Source: Rhodococcus sp. OK302 (GTDB lineage: Bacteria > Actinomycetota > Actinomycetes > Mycobacteriales > Mycobacteriaceae). From it: 64,000 nt of DNA. Positions 35,778 through 44,063 of the stretch are shown here, one piece after another (the stretch's first letter is position 1; every line of letters starts with the position of its first letter). Both the position numbers and the translations under genes were made by a program. The stretch is taken from assembly GCF_002245895.1 (NCBI RefSeq), contig NZ_NPJZ01000002.1, forward strand, positions 682,001 to 746,000, given 5' to 3'. The notes below the pieces were generated by a model that worked only from the letters and a program-made list of their open reading frames with translations, did not search any database and was not told the origin of the DNA.

Positions 35778-36779
35778 ATGACAAACGCTGACCTCGACGC
35801 TGATCTACAGCGCGTGTACGAGCTGCTCGTGCAGCAGGTGACGTGGGAGGCGGAGGGTGTCGCCTCGATCCGGCTGGTCGATGCGAGTGGCGCGGAACTT
35901 CCGACCTGGACCCCGGGGGCACATCTGGACCTGATCCTCCCGTCAGGGAAGGTTCGGCAGTACTCATTGTGCGGTGCCCCAGAGGACCGCACGTCGTACA
36001 CAGTGGCGGTGCTGCGGGACCAGCATGGCCGCGGCGGTTCGCGCGAGATCCACGACACGGCCTTGGTCGGTCGGATGTTGTCCGTGCGGGGACCGCGCAA
36101 CCATTTTCGGCTCGTCGATGCCCCCGCATACCTGTTTCTGGCCGGGGGAATCGGCATCACCCCAATCCTGGCCATGGCCCGCGAGGTCAGTCGCCGAGGC
36201 GTGCCGTGGAGACTGACCTATGGCGGCCGCGGCAAGACATCGATGGCCTTTCTCGACGAGCTGGAGCAACTCGGCACGGGAAACATCGAGATCGTCCCGC
36301 AGGACGTACAGGGGATGCTCGATCTCGATACCGTCCTCGGCGGTGCACCAAGCGATTCCGCCATCTACTGCTGCGGACCCGAGGGCCTGATCCGGGCGAC
36401 AGAGGAGCGCGTTGGTGAGCATTTTGCACCGCATGCGCTGCACGTGGAGCGTTTCGGTGCGTCATCCAGCATCTCACGCGGCGGCATCTCGACCCAGACG
36501 GAATCCGGCGGCGAGAGCTTCGAAGTCGAGTTGCGCCGCACCGGCGCGGTACTGACCGTGCCATCGGACCGAACTCTCATCGACGTTGTGCGCGAAGCGA
36601 TCCCGGACTTCCTGTCCGACTGCGAAGAGGGCTTCTGCGGAGCCTGCGAGGCGCGCGTCCTCGAAGGCGAGCCCGAGCATCACGATTTGTTGCTCTCGGA
36701 CCAGGAGCGCGAGCGCGGAGACCGGATGATGATCTGCGTGGGGCGTTCGAGGTCTCCGCGACTGGTTCTCGACCTCTAG
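35778..36779 (+). CDS. Phthalate-dioxygenase-reductase-type oxidoreductase (FMN, NADH, 2Fe-2S)
   Basis: A 333-residue class IA oxygenase reductase. The FMN motif RQYSLCG is at 60-66, the NAD-binding segment LFLAGGIGITPILAMAREV follows, CCGPEGL lies near the end of that domain, and the C-terminal plant-type 2Fe-2S domain has DCEEGFCGACEARVLEG and a distant MICVG cysteine. The domain order FMN-NAD-2Fe2S is that of PDR/VanB. It supplies electrons to a Rieske oxygenase or P450; the Rieske oxygenase at 21600 is of the type that normally pairs with such a reductase (family knowledge), although it is 13 kb away. It lies in the P450 operon after a hairpin. Confidence 0.9.
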   Translation: MTNADLDADLQRVYELLVQQVTWEAEGVASIRLVDASGAELPTWTPGAHLDLILPSGKVRQYSLCGAPEDRTSYTVAVLRDQHGRGGSREIHDTALVGRMLSVRGPRNHFRLVDAPAYLFLAGGIGITPILAMAREVSRRGVPWRLTYGGRGKTSMAFLDELEQLGTGNIEIVPQDVQGMLDLDTVLGGAPSDSAIYCCGPEGLIRATEERVGEHFAPHALHVERFGASSSISRGGISTQTESGGESFEVELRRTGAVLTVPSDRTLIDVVREAIPDFLSDCEEGFCGACEARVLEGEPEHHDLLLSDQERERGDRMMICVGRSRSPRLVLDL

Positions 36780-36810
36780 CCGGCACCACCACAACAGATT
36801 GGAATCCAGG

Positions 36811-38601
36811 GTGCAACCCATCACCTTCCCCGACGTCGGTCGGCCACTGCGAGCGGCCGACGGCTTCCGGTACGACGCGACCGCGACCGCGCCTGCCCGC
36901 TCACAGGTGCGGTCTCTCGAGCAGCTCGTCGAGCAGGCAGTCCAGTCTGGCGACGCGATCCACTTTCCCTGGCTGTCTACGCGTGCCTACGGTGCCCTTT
37001 TCGAGGTGATCCGCCAGGCGCGGTCGGGTCGTCTGTGCGGTCTGACCGTCATCTCGGCGTCCCTGCGCGCCGAGGTCGGCCTCCTCGTCGCGTCGGGGGG
37101 AGTGGACAAGCTGGTTACTTCGTTCGCCGCGACAACTTATCCCTCGGTGCGCCCGAACTCGATCCTCGCGCAGGCGGTGAAGGACGGCACTCTTGTCGTC
37201 GAGGAGTGGTCCATTCTCGCCTTGATACAGCGGGTGCTCGCTGGCGCGCTCGGCTGGCCCTTTGTTCCAGCCGGGACGATGGACGACACGGACCTGCCCG
37301 CGGGGGCCGGCCCCGGTGTCAGGAGCCTGGTGGATCCGTTCGATGGCTCGGAGCGCTCGGTGATGCCTGCCTTGCGCCCGGATGTGTCGCTGATCCACTG
37401 TCCTGTCGCGGACTGGGAAGGCAATGGGGTGTTGTTCCCGCCCTTCGCCGAGGACGTGCACACCGTCTATGCCGCCCGGAGGGGAGTCATACTCACGGCC
37501 GATCACATCGTGTCGCCAGCCGACCTGCGTCGGTGGGCAGGCAACGTGAGGGTTCCTGCGGCCCGTGTTCTCGGGGTGGCGCATGTGCCCTTGGGTGCAC
37601 ACCCGTCTGCCTCGCCGGTCCCGGTGCGGGTGGAGGGGGCGTCCGGGTATGGGGAGGACTACGAGTTCCTGGCCGAACTGGGGCGCCTTCGAACCGTCGA
37701 GGATGCAGAGTCGTTCAGTAGGAAGTGGATCGACGTGTCGACGCGGCAGGGGTATCTCAGCCAGCTGGGCCGGGAGCGAATCGAGCATCTCGTTGCCATG
37801 GACCTCGACGAATCCTGGCGCATCGACGAAATCGATACCGAACCCGACTCTGCTGACGTCGGCGAGGTGACGTTGGAGGAGCGCCTCGCCGTTTCGGGTG
37901 CCCGAGCCATGGAGAAGGTGGCGCGGGCTTCGGGGACTCGGACCGTCGTTGCCGGTGCGGGGCTGTCGCATCTCGCGGCTGCGCTGGGCAGGACACTTCT
38001 CCTCGAGAACCAGCACGTCGTCGACCTCGTCTTCGAAAGCGGTGTCCTCGGCTACGTACCAAGGCCTCACGACGCCACGCTGTCGAACACCCGCAATTTG
38101 CCCACCGCGCGCCATCTGAGCAGCACTTTAGAGGTGCTCGGCATGTTGCTCCCGTCGACGCCGGACACGACGATCGCTGTACTCTCGGCCGGGGTCATCG
38201 ACAGCCAGGGGAATGCCAACAGCAATCGTTCGCCGTCGGGGCACTTTCTCGTGGGCGGCGGGGGCAGTACGGACATTGCTGCGCGGGTGACGACGATTGC
38301 CGTCGTGGCGGCTGACCCTCGCAAATTTGTCGAGACGGCCAAGTTCATCAGTTACTGCGGTACGAACCTCGAAGTCATTGCCACCGACATCGGCCACCTC
38401 CGAAGGCAGGACGGGGTGTACGTGCTGTCTGCCTGGTTTGCCGATGTTTCGGAGAGCGCCGACGGGGCGCTCGCGCAGATCCGTTCGGCAACCGGGTGGG
38501 ATGTCCAGCTCGCGCCGGATGTCCATCCGTTGGATGCGCCGAGCGCTACCGAACTCGAGTACCTGAGGGCCATCGATCCGGACGGCAACCTACTCGGCTG
38601 A
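36811..38601 (+). CDS. Fused family I CoA-transferase (alpha and beta halves in one chain)
   Basis: A 596-residue protein. The N-terminal 290 residues have the alpha-subunit pattern (GDAIHFPWLSTRAYGALFEV and RSLVDPFDGSERSVMPALRP, which resembles the IpdA/GctA type). A linker near 300-350 leads to the beta-like half with VVAGAGLSHLAAALGRTLL and VDLVFESGVLGYVP, in which the glutamate of the ENG-type motif is kept (ESG). In most bacteria these are two polypeptides. IpdAB of steroid catabolism is a ring-opening hydrolase of this family, so this protein may transfer CoA or hydrolyse a ring beta to a thioester; which one cannot be told. GTG 36811 is preferred over TTG 36799. It is the last gene of the P450 operon. 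Confidence 0.8.
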   Translation: MQPITFPDVGRPLRAADGFRYDATATAPARSQVRSLEQLVEQAVQSGDAIHFPWLSTRAYGALFEVIRQARSGRLCGLTVISASLRAEVGLLVASGGVDKLVTSFAATTYPSVRPNSILAQAVKDGTLVVEEWSILALIQRVLAGALGWPFVPAGTMDDTDLPAGAGPGVRSLVDPFDGSERSVMPALRPDVSLIHCPVADWEGNGVLFPPFAEDVHTVYAARRGVILTADHIVSPADLRRWAGNVRVPAARVLGVAHVPLGAHPSASPVPVRVEGASGYGEDYEFLAELGRLRTVEDAESFSRKWIDVSTRQGYLSQLGRERIEHLVAMDLDESWRIDEIDTEPDSADVGEVTLEERLAVSGARAMEKVARASGTRTVVAGAGLSHLAAALGRTLLLENQHVVDLVFESGVLGYVPRPHDATLSNTRNLPTARHLSSTLEVLGMLLPSTPDTTIAVLSAGVIDSQGNANSNRSPSGHFLVGGGGSTDIAARVTTIAVVAADPRKFVETAKFISYCGTNLEVIATDIGHLRRQDGVYVLSAWFADVSESADGALAQIRSATGWDVQLAPDVHPLDAPSATELEYLRAIDPDGNLLG

Positions 38602-38644
38602 CGGCCCAGTTGTCTGGATGTCTGGACCGCGCAGGAAGTGTGAG

Positions 38645-38794
38645 ATGAACCGTGAGGATAGGCACCTGATCCGGTTCGTCATGACGTGGGAACCCTATGA
38701 TGAGGCGGCTGCCGGCGAACTGTTCGTGACGTTCGGCATGACACCGGACAGGTATCTGCCCCGGCTGCGGCTACCTCGTAGAGTTCGAGCTTGA
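38645..38794 (+). CDS. Small DUF3263-like protein, possibly broken
   Basis: A 49-codon frame reading MNREDRHLIRFVMTWEPYDE, then AAAGELFVTFGMTPDRYLPR. This matches the short actinobacterial DUF3263 pattern (hydrophobic helix, W-x-P-Y, FGMTPxRY). Function of the family is unknown. After the stop region another frame reads ICPGCGYLVEFELERCQRC to 38879, a Cys-rich stretch with C-x2-C pairs, so the gene may be a frameshifted remnant of a larger one or two overlapping fragments. It is not in the P450 operon style and probably belongs to older plasmid or chromosomal sequence. Confidence 0.4.
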   Translation: MNREDRHLIRFVMTWEPYDEAAAGELFVTFGMTPDRYLPRLRLPRRVRA

Positions 38795-38879
38795 GCGGTG
38801 CCAGCGCTGCAGTCACACCCTCGCCGACCCGGTCAGTGCGAAGGCCTTCAGGTGCAAGCGCACCGGACCACGCACTTGA

Positions 38880-39357
38880 CAGCGTCTGCACGCACCGGCA
38901 AGCCCCGATGGCCCGACAGACTCACCACCGCCGCTCGAACTGCGGCGCTGTCGCACCCTGGAGGCACGCGGCCGCATGACCTCTCGGGCCGATCGCACCA
39001 TCTGTCTCGTTGTGCACTGTGACCCGAAGAGGTCAAGGCTCCATGGTCGCGGTCGCCGCCGGAAGAGTGAAGGGATCGGACCCAACTTGTACGCCCGGCG
39101 CAACAACATCACCGCAGAAGCCTTGCGAGAACTAGGAATCCGGTGGCGACCTATCGACGGGCCAGCCCTGATCGACGCTGCGTTCACGATGCCGTTTCCC
39201 GCCCGGTTCAAGGACCAGACCGCGGGATCGCCCCGGCCATCCCGCGCCAACTCCCACGGCTCCCAGCGATGCAGCCCCCCGACTGCGACAGAATACCCCG
39301 CGCGCTGCAGGACGCACTCTCCCCGCTCGACCACAGGAACAAGGGCAGCAAGGCAAT
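38880..39357. other. About 480 bases without a recognisable gene
   Basis: A plus-strand frame from 38976 is open and reads MTSRADRTICLVVHCDPKRS, but it has no recognisable domain and runs into the IS630 remnant. A minus-strand frame covers the same stretch. I see no defensible gene. Confidence 0.35.
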
Positions 39358-39851
39358 TCACGTCTTCTCGCCGACCATCTCGGGTTCGGGCATGGGACGC
39401 TGGCGCGGGTGTGGCGGGAGCATGAGGTCCAGCCGTGGCGATCGGAGACGTTCAAGTCCTCCACTGCCCAGGAACTGGTCGAGAAGGTCACCGACATTGT
39501 TGGCCTGTACCTTGAATCCGCCGGAGAAGGCGATTGTGTTGTGCATGGATGAGAAGTCCCAGATCAGGCCCTCGACCGGACAGCTCCCGCGCTGCAGATG
39601 CAGATCGGGATTCCCGAGCGACAGACCCAGGACCACGACCTTGTATGCGGCGCTGGGGGTGGCGACGGGCAAGGGGACCGGGATCTGCCGGATCCGGCAG
39701 TCACCAGGAGTTTCTGGTGTTTCTGAAACACGTTGCTCGGGCAGATCCCGATCGGGATCTGCATCTGGTGATGGACAACCGGCTGCAGGACATTCGGGTG
39801 GTCAGGTCGCGCACACTATGTGCTGAAGTTTGCCGTTAACCCGAATGTCCT
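39358..39851 (+). pseudogene. Decayed IS630-family transposase, middle part, ending in a 13-bp inverted repeat
   Basis: Pieces in shifted frames read LADHLGFGHATLARVWREHE, KVTDIVGLYLNPPEKAIVLC with MDEKSQI (first catalytic Asp), and FLVFLKHVARADPDRDLHLV with MDN (second Asp). This is the order of an IS630 transposase with frameshifts near 39505, 39580 and 39700. The C-terminal part does not follow; a C-terminal IS630 scrap lies 4 kb away at 43925. The break point coincides with an inverted repeat, AGGACATTCGGGT at 39787-39799 and its complement at 39839-39851. Confidence 0.75.
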
Positions 39852-39869
39852 CGTGAACCACTGAATCCG

Positions 39870-39915
39870 TTGACAGGCTCCCGGCCGTCGTATACCTTCC
39901 AACCGTAAGGGTAAC
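39870..39915 (+). promoter_or_regulatory. Promoter and operator-like site before the amidohydrolase gene
   Basis: TTGACA (39870-39875) and TATACC (39891-39896) are spaced by 15 bases. The core CCTTCCAACCGTAAGG (39895-39910) matches the operator of the kor and P450 promoters at 13 of 16 positions and shares a flanking GTAAC/ATAAC end with the site at 21472. It is less symmetric than the other three. The gene start is 93 bases after it. Confidence 0.5.
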
Positions 39916-40007
39916 GTGATCGGGTTCACACTCCTCATACCTCACGTCGACGTATCTCTCGGAGATGACCTCGGGTCACCCTCCCCATCGCTTGAATGGA
40001 GTCAGAA

Positions 40008-41273
40008 ATGGCGCTTGATATCCACAACCCAGATGTCGAGAGTCAGGGAAGAGGACTGGTTCGTTTAGAGCCGACATTTCTGCCGGACCCCGACCCTCGG
40101 GAACTATGGTGCCCTCTCATTTCAGTGGATGATCATGTCCTCGAGCCCGCAGATATCTTCACTAGTCGTACAAGCTCGCGGTATCGCGACCTTGTTCCAG
40201 CAGTTGTCCCCAATCAGGATGGTATCCCGTATTGGCATATTGATGACGACCGAATCCCTATGCGCCTCACGATGTGCGGAGCAGTCGGTCGGCCAATCGA
40301 GGAATGGAGCTTGGCGCCTCAAAAGTACGAAGACTTCCGGCCCGGTGTTTGGGACGTTCATTCGCGAGTCAAGGATATGGATCTCAACGGGGTGTATGCA
40401 TCTCTAAACTTTCCATCATTCGTCTGGGGATTTTCTGGGAAGCGGTTGAGTGGAATGCGTGATCGCGATGTTGGTCTCGCCTCCGTTCGGGCGTACAACG
40501 ACTGGATGCTCGAGGAATGGTGCGGAGCGTATCCCGACAGATTCATCTCATGCCAATTACCGTGGCTCCTTGACCCTGAAGTGGCGGCATTGGAGATTAG
40601 AAAAAACAAGGAGCGCGGTTTCCAGTCAGTAACATTCTCGGAGAACCCTGAGGGATTGGGGCTCCCCTCTCTCTACTCCCAGTACTGGGATCCTTTCTTT
40701 CGTGCATGCGAGGAGACCGAGACCGTAGTCAACTTGCACGTGGGGTCCTCAGGATCGATTTGTCAACCGAGTGCGGCATCCCCTGCAGATGTCACAGTCG
40801 CACTCTTTCCATTGAACTCCATACAGGCAGTGGTTGATTGGATCTTCTCGCGGATCCCACTGCGTTTTCCGAAACTGAAGATCGTACTGTCCGAGTCCGG
40901 GGTCTCATGGGTCCCGATGATCATCGAACGACTCACGCGTTCTTACAGGCAGGCTGCCAGTTCGGAGACATGGAGCATGTCAGATCCGGACCCAGTTGAC
41001 ATCCTGCGACGAAATTTCTGGTTTACGTCGATCGAAGATCCAGCGGCATTCCGGATGCTCGATATCATTGGAGCCGATAAAATTATGGTTGAGACTGACT
41101 ATCCGCATGCTGACTCCTCGTGGCCTGATTCGCAAGAACTCTTCAGTCGGGACATGAAGTCACTACCCCGCGAAACGGTTGAGAAGCTCTGCTTCCGAAA
41201 TGCGAGTGCGCTCTATCAGCACCCACTTCCCCCCTCGAAGTTAATCGATTCATCGCATATTTCCCAATACTAA
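40008..41273 (+). CDS. Amidohydrolase-2 family protein (ACMSD/decarboxylase-like)
   Basis: A 421-residue metal-dependent hydrolase-fold protein. The N-terminal metal site is ISVDDHVLEPADI (D42/H43 and E46), VVNLHVGSSG carries a central His, and the late acidic ligand is in VETDYPHADSSWPDS. The group includes decarboxylases of aromatic or 2-oxo-dienoic acids as well as hydrolases; C-C hydrolysis or decarboxylation fits the context best. ATG 40008 is chosen, with GGAG six bases upstream. Codon choice here is more AT-rich than in the blocks on either side, suggesting separate origin. It pairs with the aldolase-like gene that follows. Confidence 0.83.
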   Translation: MALDIHNPDVESQGRGLVRLEPTFLPDPDPRELWCPLISVDDHVLEPADIFTSRTSSRYRDLVPAVVPNQDGIPYWHIDDDRIPMRLTMCGAVGRPIEEWSLAPQKYEDFRPGVWDVHSRVKDMDLNGVYASLNFPSFVWGFSGKRLSGMRDRDVGLASVRAYNDWMLEEWCGAYPDRFISCQLPWLLDPEVAALEIRKNKERGFQSVTFSENPEGLGLPSLYSQYWDPFFRACEETETVVNLHVGSSGSICQPSAASPADVTVALFPLNSIQAVVDWIFSRIPLRFPKLKIVLSESGVSWVPMIIERLTRSYRQAASSETWSMSDPDPVDILRRNFWFTSIEDPAAFRMLDIIGADKIMVETDYPHADSSWPDSQELFSRDMKSLPRETVEKLCFRNASALYQHPLPPSKLIDSSHISQY

Positions 41274-41325
41274 CCCTCGCCGGAGCTAATTTCGCCGCCG
41301 ATTACCTCCCCTGGAGTAGCCAATA

Positions 41326-42084
41326 ATGCACACTCTTGACCTGCCGACTCCACCAACATTCCTTACCCATGATGAGGAGCGAAATCATAGGAAGATTCGC
41401 CTGGCCGCAGCCTTCAGGATCTTCAGCAGATTCGGCTTCGACGACGGAGTTACGGGTCATATCACCGCCCGCGATCCGGAATACCTCGACCACCTCTGGG
41501 TCAACCCTTGGGGTATGTCCTTCAGCCAGATTCGCGTATCTGATTTATGCCTGATCAATGGAACTGGAAACTTGGTCGAGGGAATAGGTCCCGTCAATCC
41601 AGCAGCAATCACGATACATGCCAGTGTGCACGATGCCAGACCTGATGTCGTAGGCGTCGCGCACAGCCACTCTCTGCATGGAAAGACGTGGTCGGCGTTC
41701 GGCCGGAAGTTGGACCCGATCACCCAGGACGCATGCGCATTCTACGAGAGGCACTCCGTTTTTGAGCAGTACAACGGCGTCGTCCTTGACGACGGCGAAG
41801 GTCGTTCCCTCGCAGAGAATTTGGGTGGGAATCGCGCGGCCATTCTCAAGAATCATGGCATGCTAACGGTCGGCGCGACGGTTGACGAAGCCGCATGGTG
41901 GTTCATCGCTCTCGAAAGATCTTGCCAGGCACAGCTTCTCGCCCTAGCTGCCGGGCAGCCGGACTCAATTCCGGCGGAGACTGCTCGAGCGGTCGCGGCA
42001 CTCTACGATCAACGCGCTGGATGGTTCAATTTTCAGCCGATATTCGCGCGGATCATGCAAGAACAGCCTGATCTGGCAGAATAG
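41326..42084 (+). CDS. Class II aldolase/adducin-family protein
   Basis: A 252-residue protein of the fuculose-phosphate aldolase/adducin fold. It has the zinc-binding VVGVAHSHSLHGKTWS (H-x-H) and a third histidine in AAILKNHGMLTVGAT, with FGFDDGVTGHITARDPEY near the N-terminus. Family members split or decarboxylate hydroxy-acids; 3,4-dihydroxyphthalate decarboxylases of phthalate pathways also belong here. The phosphate-binding residues expected in sugar-phosphate aldolases are not obvious, so a decarboxylase or aldolase of a ring-derived acid is more likely. It lies 52 bases after the amidohydrolase gene. Confidence 0.8.
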   Translation: MHTLDLPTPPTFLTHDEERNHRKIRLAAAFRIFSRFGFDDGVTGHITARDPEYLDHLWVNPWGMSFSQIRVSDLCLINGTGNLVEGIGPVNPAAITIHASVHDARPDVVGVAHSHSLHGKTWSAFGRKLDPITQDACAFYERHSVFEQYNGVVLDDGEGRSLAENLGGNRAAILKNHGMLTVGATVDEAAWWFIALERSCQAQLLALAAGQPDSIPAETARAVAALYDQRAGWFNFQPIFARIMQEQPDLAE

Positions 42085-42257
42085 ATTGCCCGATTCCTAC
42101 ATCGGCAACTGACATACTCCATCCAGGGCCAGGATCACCCTAATCGGGGATTGTCGACCCGTCGAGGTGTCCACCCCCGTCTGCACATGGCGCTAGGGGC
42201 CATTCAACAACGACAGGTTCCTATTCTCTCGGGAATGGGAATACGAAAGGTTATGTA

Positions 42258-43451
42258 ATGCTCACGTCATTTCACATTAACAGACTTGCTTGCGGGCTTA
42301 CCTCCGCTGTGGTGGCACTAACACTCGTCGGCTGCGGGGCCGCAGGTAACGCAGAATCGCATGGCGATGTCATCAAACTCGGTGAAACGAGCGGAATCAG
42401 TGGACCGGCGGGGGGCTACGGCAAGGCTCTGAGCGAAGGCCAGCAGGCGATCTTTCGGGCAGTCAACGATGCTGGCGGCGTGGACGGGAAGAAGATCGAA
42501 CTGACACTGCTCGATGATGGTCTCGATGTGGCCCGCGCAGTGCAGAACGTACGGAAGCTGGTCACAGACCAGAACATAGCGATTGTCGGTGGCTCTGGTG
42601 CGGGCTCGATCGATGCGATCGTCCCAGTCCTGGACAAGGCAGGCGTACCGCTTCTCTTCCCGGCAAAGTCGAGCCCGTCCTTTGTGAACTCAGTAGTGCC
42701 CCACGCCTTCGCGATGGTTCCCACCTTCCCTGATCAGGCACATGCTCTGGTGTCCACAGCGTTCGAGAAGACCGGCGCAGGAAGCGTTTACCTTGTTCGC
42801 ACGGTGTCCGACCAGAATGACCCGATACTGGCGAAGGTCGAGGCTGCTGTCCAAAATGGGGGTGGCTCATTTCTCGGCACAGCAGTCGTGCCGTTCGGGG
42901 CAGACGTGACACCGGTCGCACTCCAAGTCGCTGAGGCGCGGCCGGATTATGTCGTCTTCACATCCGCTCCTGCTGAGACCACAAAGATCGTGAATTACCT
43001 TGCTGGCAAGGATCAGCTCCCCAAGAGGGCGATCCTCGGTACGACCTCGCTTCCCGGTGAGACCTTTCTGCAAGGAACACCGCGGAGCGCACACGATCTT
43101 CTCTTCAGCCTGGCCATCACCAAACCACCTACGGACCCCAGCGCAGCCGATTGCCTAGAAGCGGTACGAAAATACTACCCAGACTCAGAGATCGATACAG
43201 TGACCACGTTCGGTTGTGCGATCGCGCAGGCCGTGGTCGCGGGACTCGAACTCGCTGGGCCTGACCCAACTAGCGAGAGCCTGGTCAAGGCACTTGCCTC
43301 CATGCAGGACCGTCAGGTGAGTCCCCTCATCCCCCCCATGACCTTCTCCCGAGAATCGCACATGGGTCTGACTTCATTGCCGGCAGTCACAGTCAAGGAC
43401 GGTCAGTATCAGGCAGCAGCCGAGACCGTCACCGTACCGGTTCTGCCGTGA
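42258..43451 (+). CDS. Branched-chain amino acid-type ABC transporter, substrate-binding lipoprotein
   Basis: A 397-residue periplasmic-type binding protein of the LivK family. The N-terminus has a positively charged start, a hydrophobic stretch and a lipobox TLVGCGA (Cys about 26), so it is anchored to the membrane. The mature part starts IKLGETSGISGPAGGYGKAL, then GIxAAINxAGG-like FRAVNDAGGVDGKKIEL, typical of the fold. Such proteins also bind aromatic acids and other carboxylates. The permease and ATPase genes follow at 44064 and 44935 after an IS630 scrap, so the system is probably one importer for the pathway substrate. Confidence 0.88.
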   Translation: MLTSFHINRLACGLTSAVVALTLVGCGAAGNAESHGDVIKLGETSGISGPAGGYGKALSEGQQAIFRAVNDAGGVDGKKIELTLLDDGLDVARAVQNVRKLVTDQNIAIVGGSGAGSIDAIVPVLDKAGVPLLFPAKSSPSFVNSVVPHAFAMVPTFPDQAHALVSTAFEKTGAGSVYLVRTVSDQNDPILAKVEAAVQNGGGSFLGTAVVPFGADVTPVALQVAEARPDYVVFTSAPAETTKIVNYLAGKDQLPKRAILGTTSLPGETFLQGTPRSAHDLLFSLAITKPPTDPSAADCLEAVRKYYPDSEIDTVTTFGCAIAQAVVAGLELAGPDPTSESLVKALASMQDRQVSPLIPPMTFSRESHMGLTSLPAVTVKDGQYQAAAETVTVPVLP

Positions 43452-43584
43452 GGCCCTTGAGCTAGTTGCCATGCTTGAAGTCTCCTGACGGTCTGACCTA
43501 TTCACGGCGCGGCCGTCACATCCGCTGACGAAGCAGACGATGCACCGAGTATCGTCACCTCGCCTCAGCTAGGAGGTCTTTCAA

Positions 43585-43767
43585 TTGCCAATGCTCATCA
43601 TGCACACAGTAATTGCGGGCGCCAGTTTGATCACACCCCAGCCCAAGTGCGGCATCGATTCAACAAATTCTGACGCCTATCGCCGGCGCACAAGCCAATG
43701 CAAGATGGGTCGCCATGATCGGGAGTGCGCACGGAGAGTCATCGAAAGCATCGCTGTTCGTGAATAA
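43585..43767 (+). other. Short open frame with a perfect AGGAGG site
   Basis: AGGAGG (43571-43576) lies eight bases before TTG 43585 and 14 before ATG 43591, opening a 60-codon frame beginning MPMLIMHTVIAGASLITPQP. The product has no recognisable domain; the first 20 residues are hydrophobic. It could be the 5 prime end of a gene lost when the IS630 element decayed. The surrounding 600 bases hold nothing else apart from the IS630 C-terminus. Confidence 0.25.
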
Positions 43768-43924
43768 CGGACTGGCCAACGCGAACTGAGCAACCCACGC
43801 TTCAGCTCATCGGAAACAGACATTAGTCCCGAGACCACATCCCCTGACCCTCCTGTCTCGGCGCTCGCCGGCGCATGGACCTCTACCTGTCCGAGGGAAT
43901 CGAGATACAAGAAATCATGAAGCA

Positions 43925-44020
43925 GCGATCCGGACCGTCCTCAACGGATGGAACGACCGCGGCCACCCGTTTGTCTGGACCAAGGCCGCGGACCCAATTC
44001 TAATGAACCGCAGACCAAAT
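43925..44020 (+). pseudogene. C-terminal remnant of an IS630-family transposase
   Basis: The frame reads TVLNGWNDRGHPFVWTKAAD and PIL. This is the signature C-terminal end of IS630 transposases (W-N-x-R-x-H-P-F-x-W-T-K). Only about 25 codons remain. It separates the substrate-binding protein gene from its permease gene and may belong to the element whose middle part is at 39358. Confidence 0.7.
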
Positions 44021-44063
44021 GAAATCGAATCGTCAAGTAACTTTGAGCAAATAGGAGAGTGGC

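Noticed and set aside
36901..38115. A 404-codon minus-strand frame over the CoA-transferase gene
   Set aside because: Antisense to a gene with family motifs and a good start; no motifs of its own.
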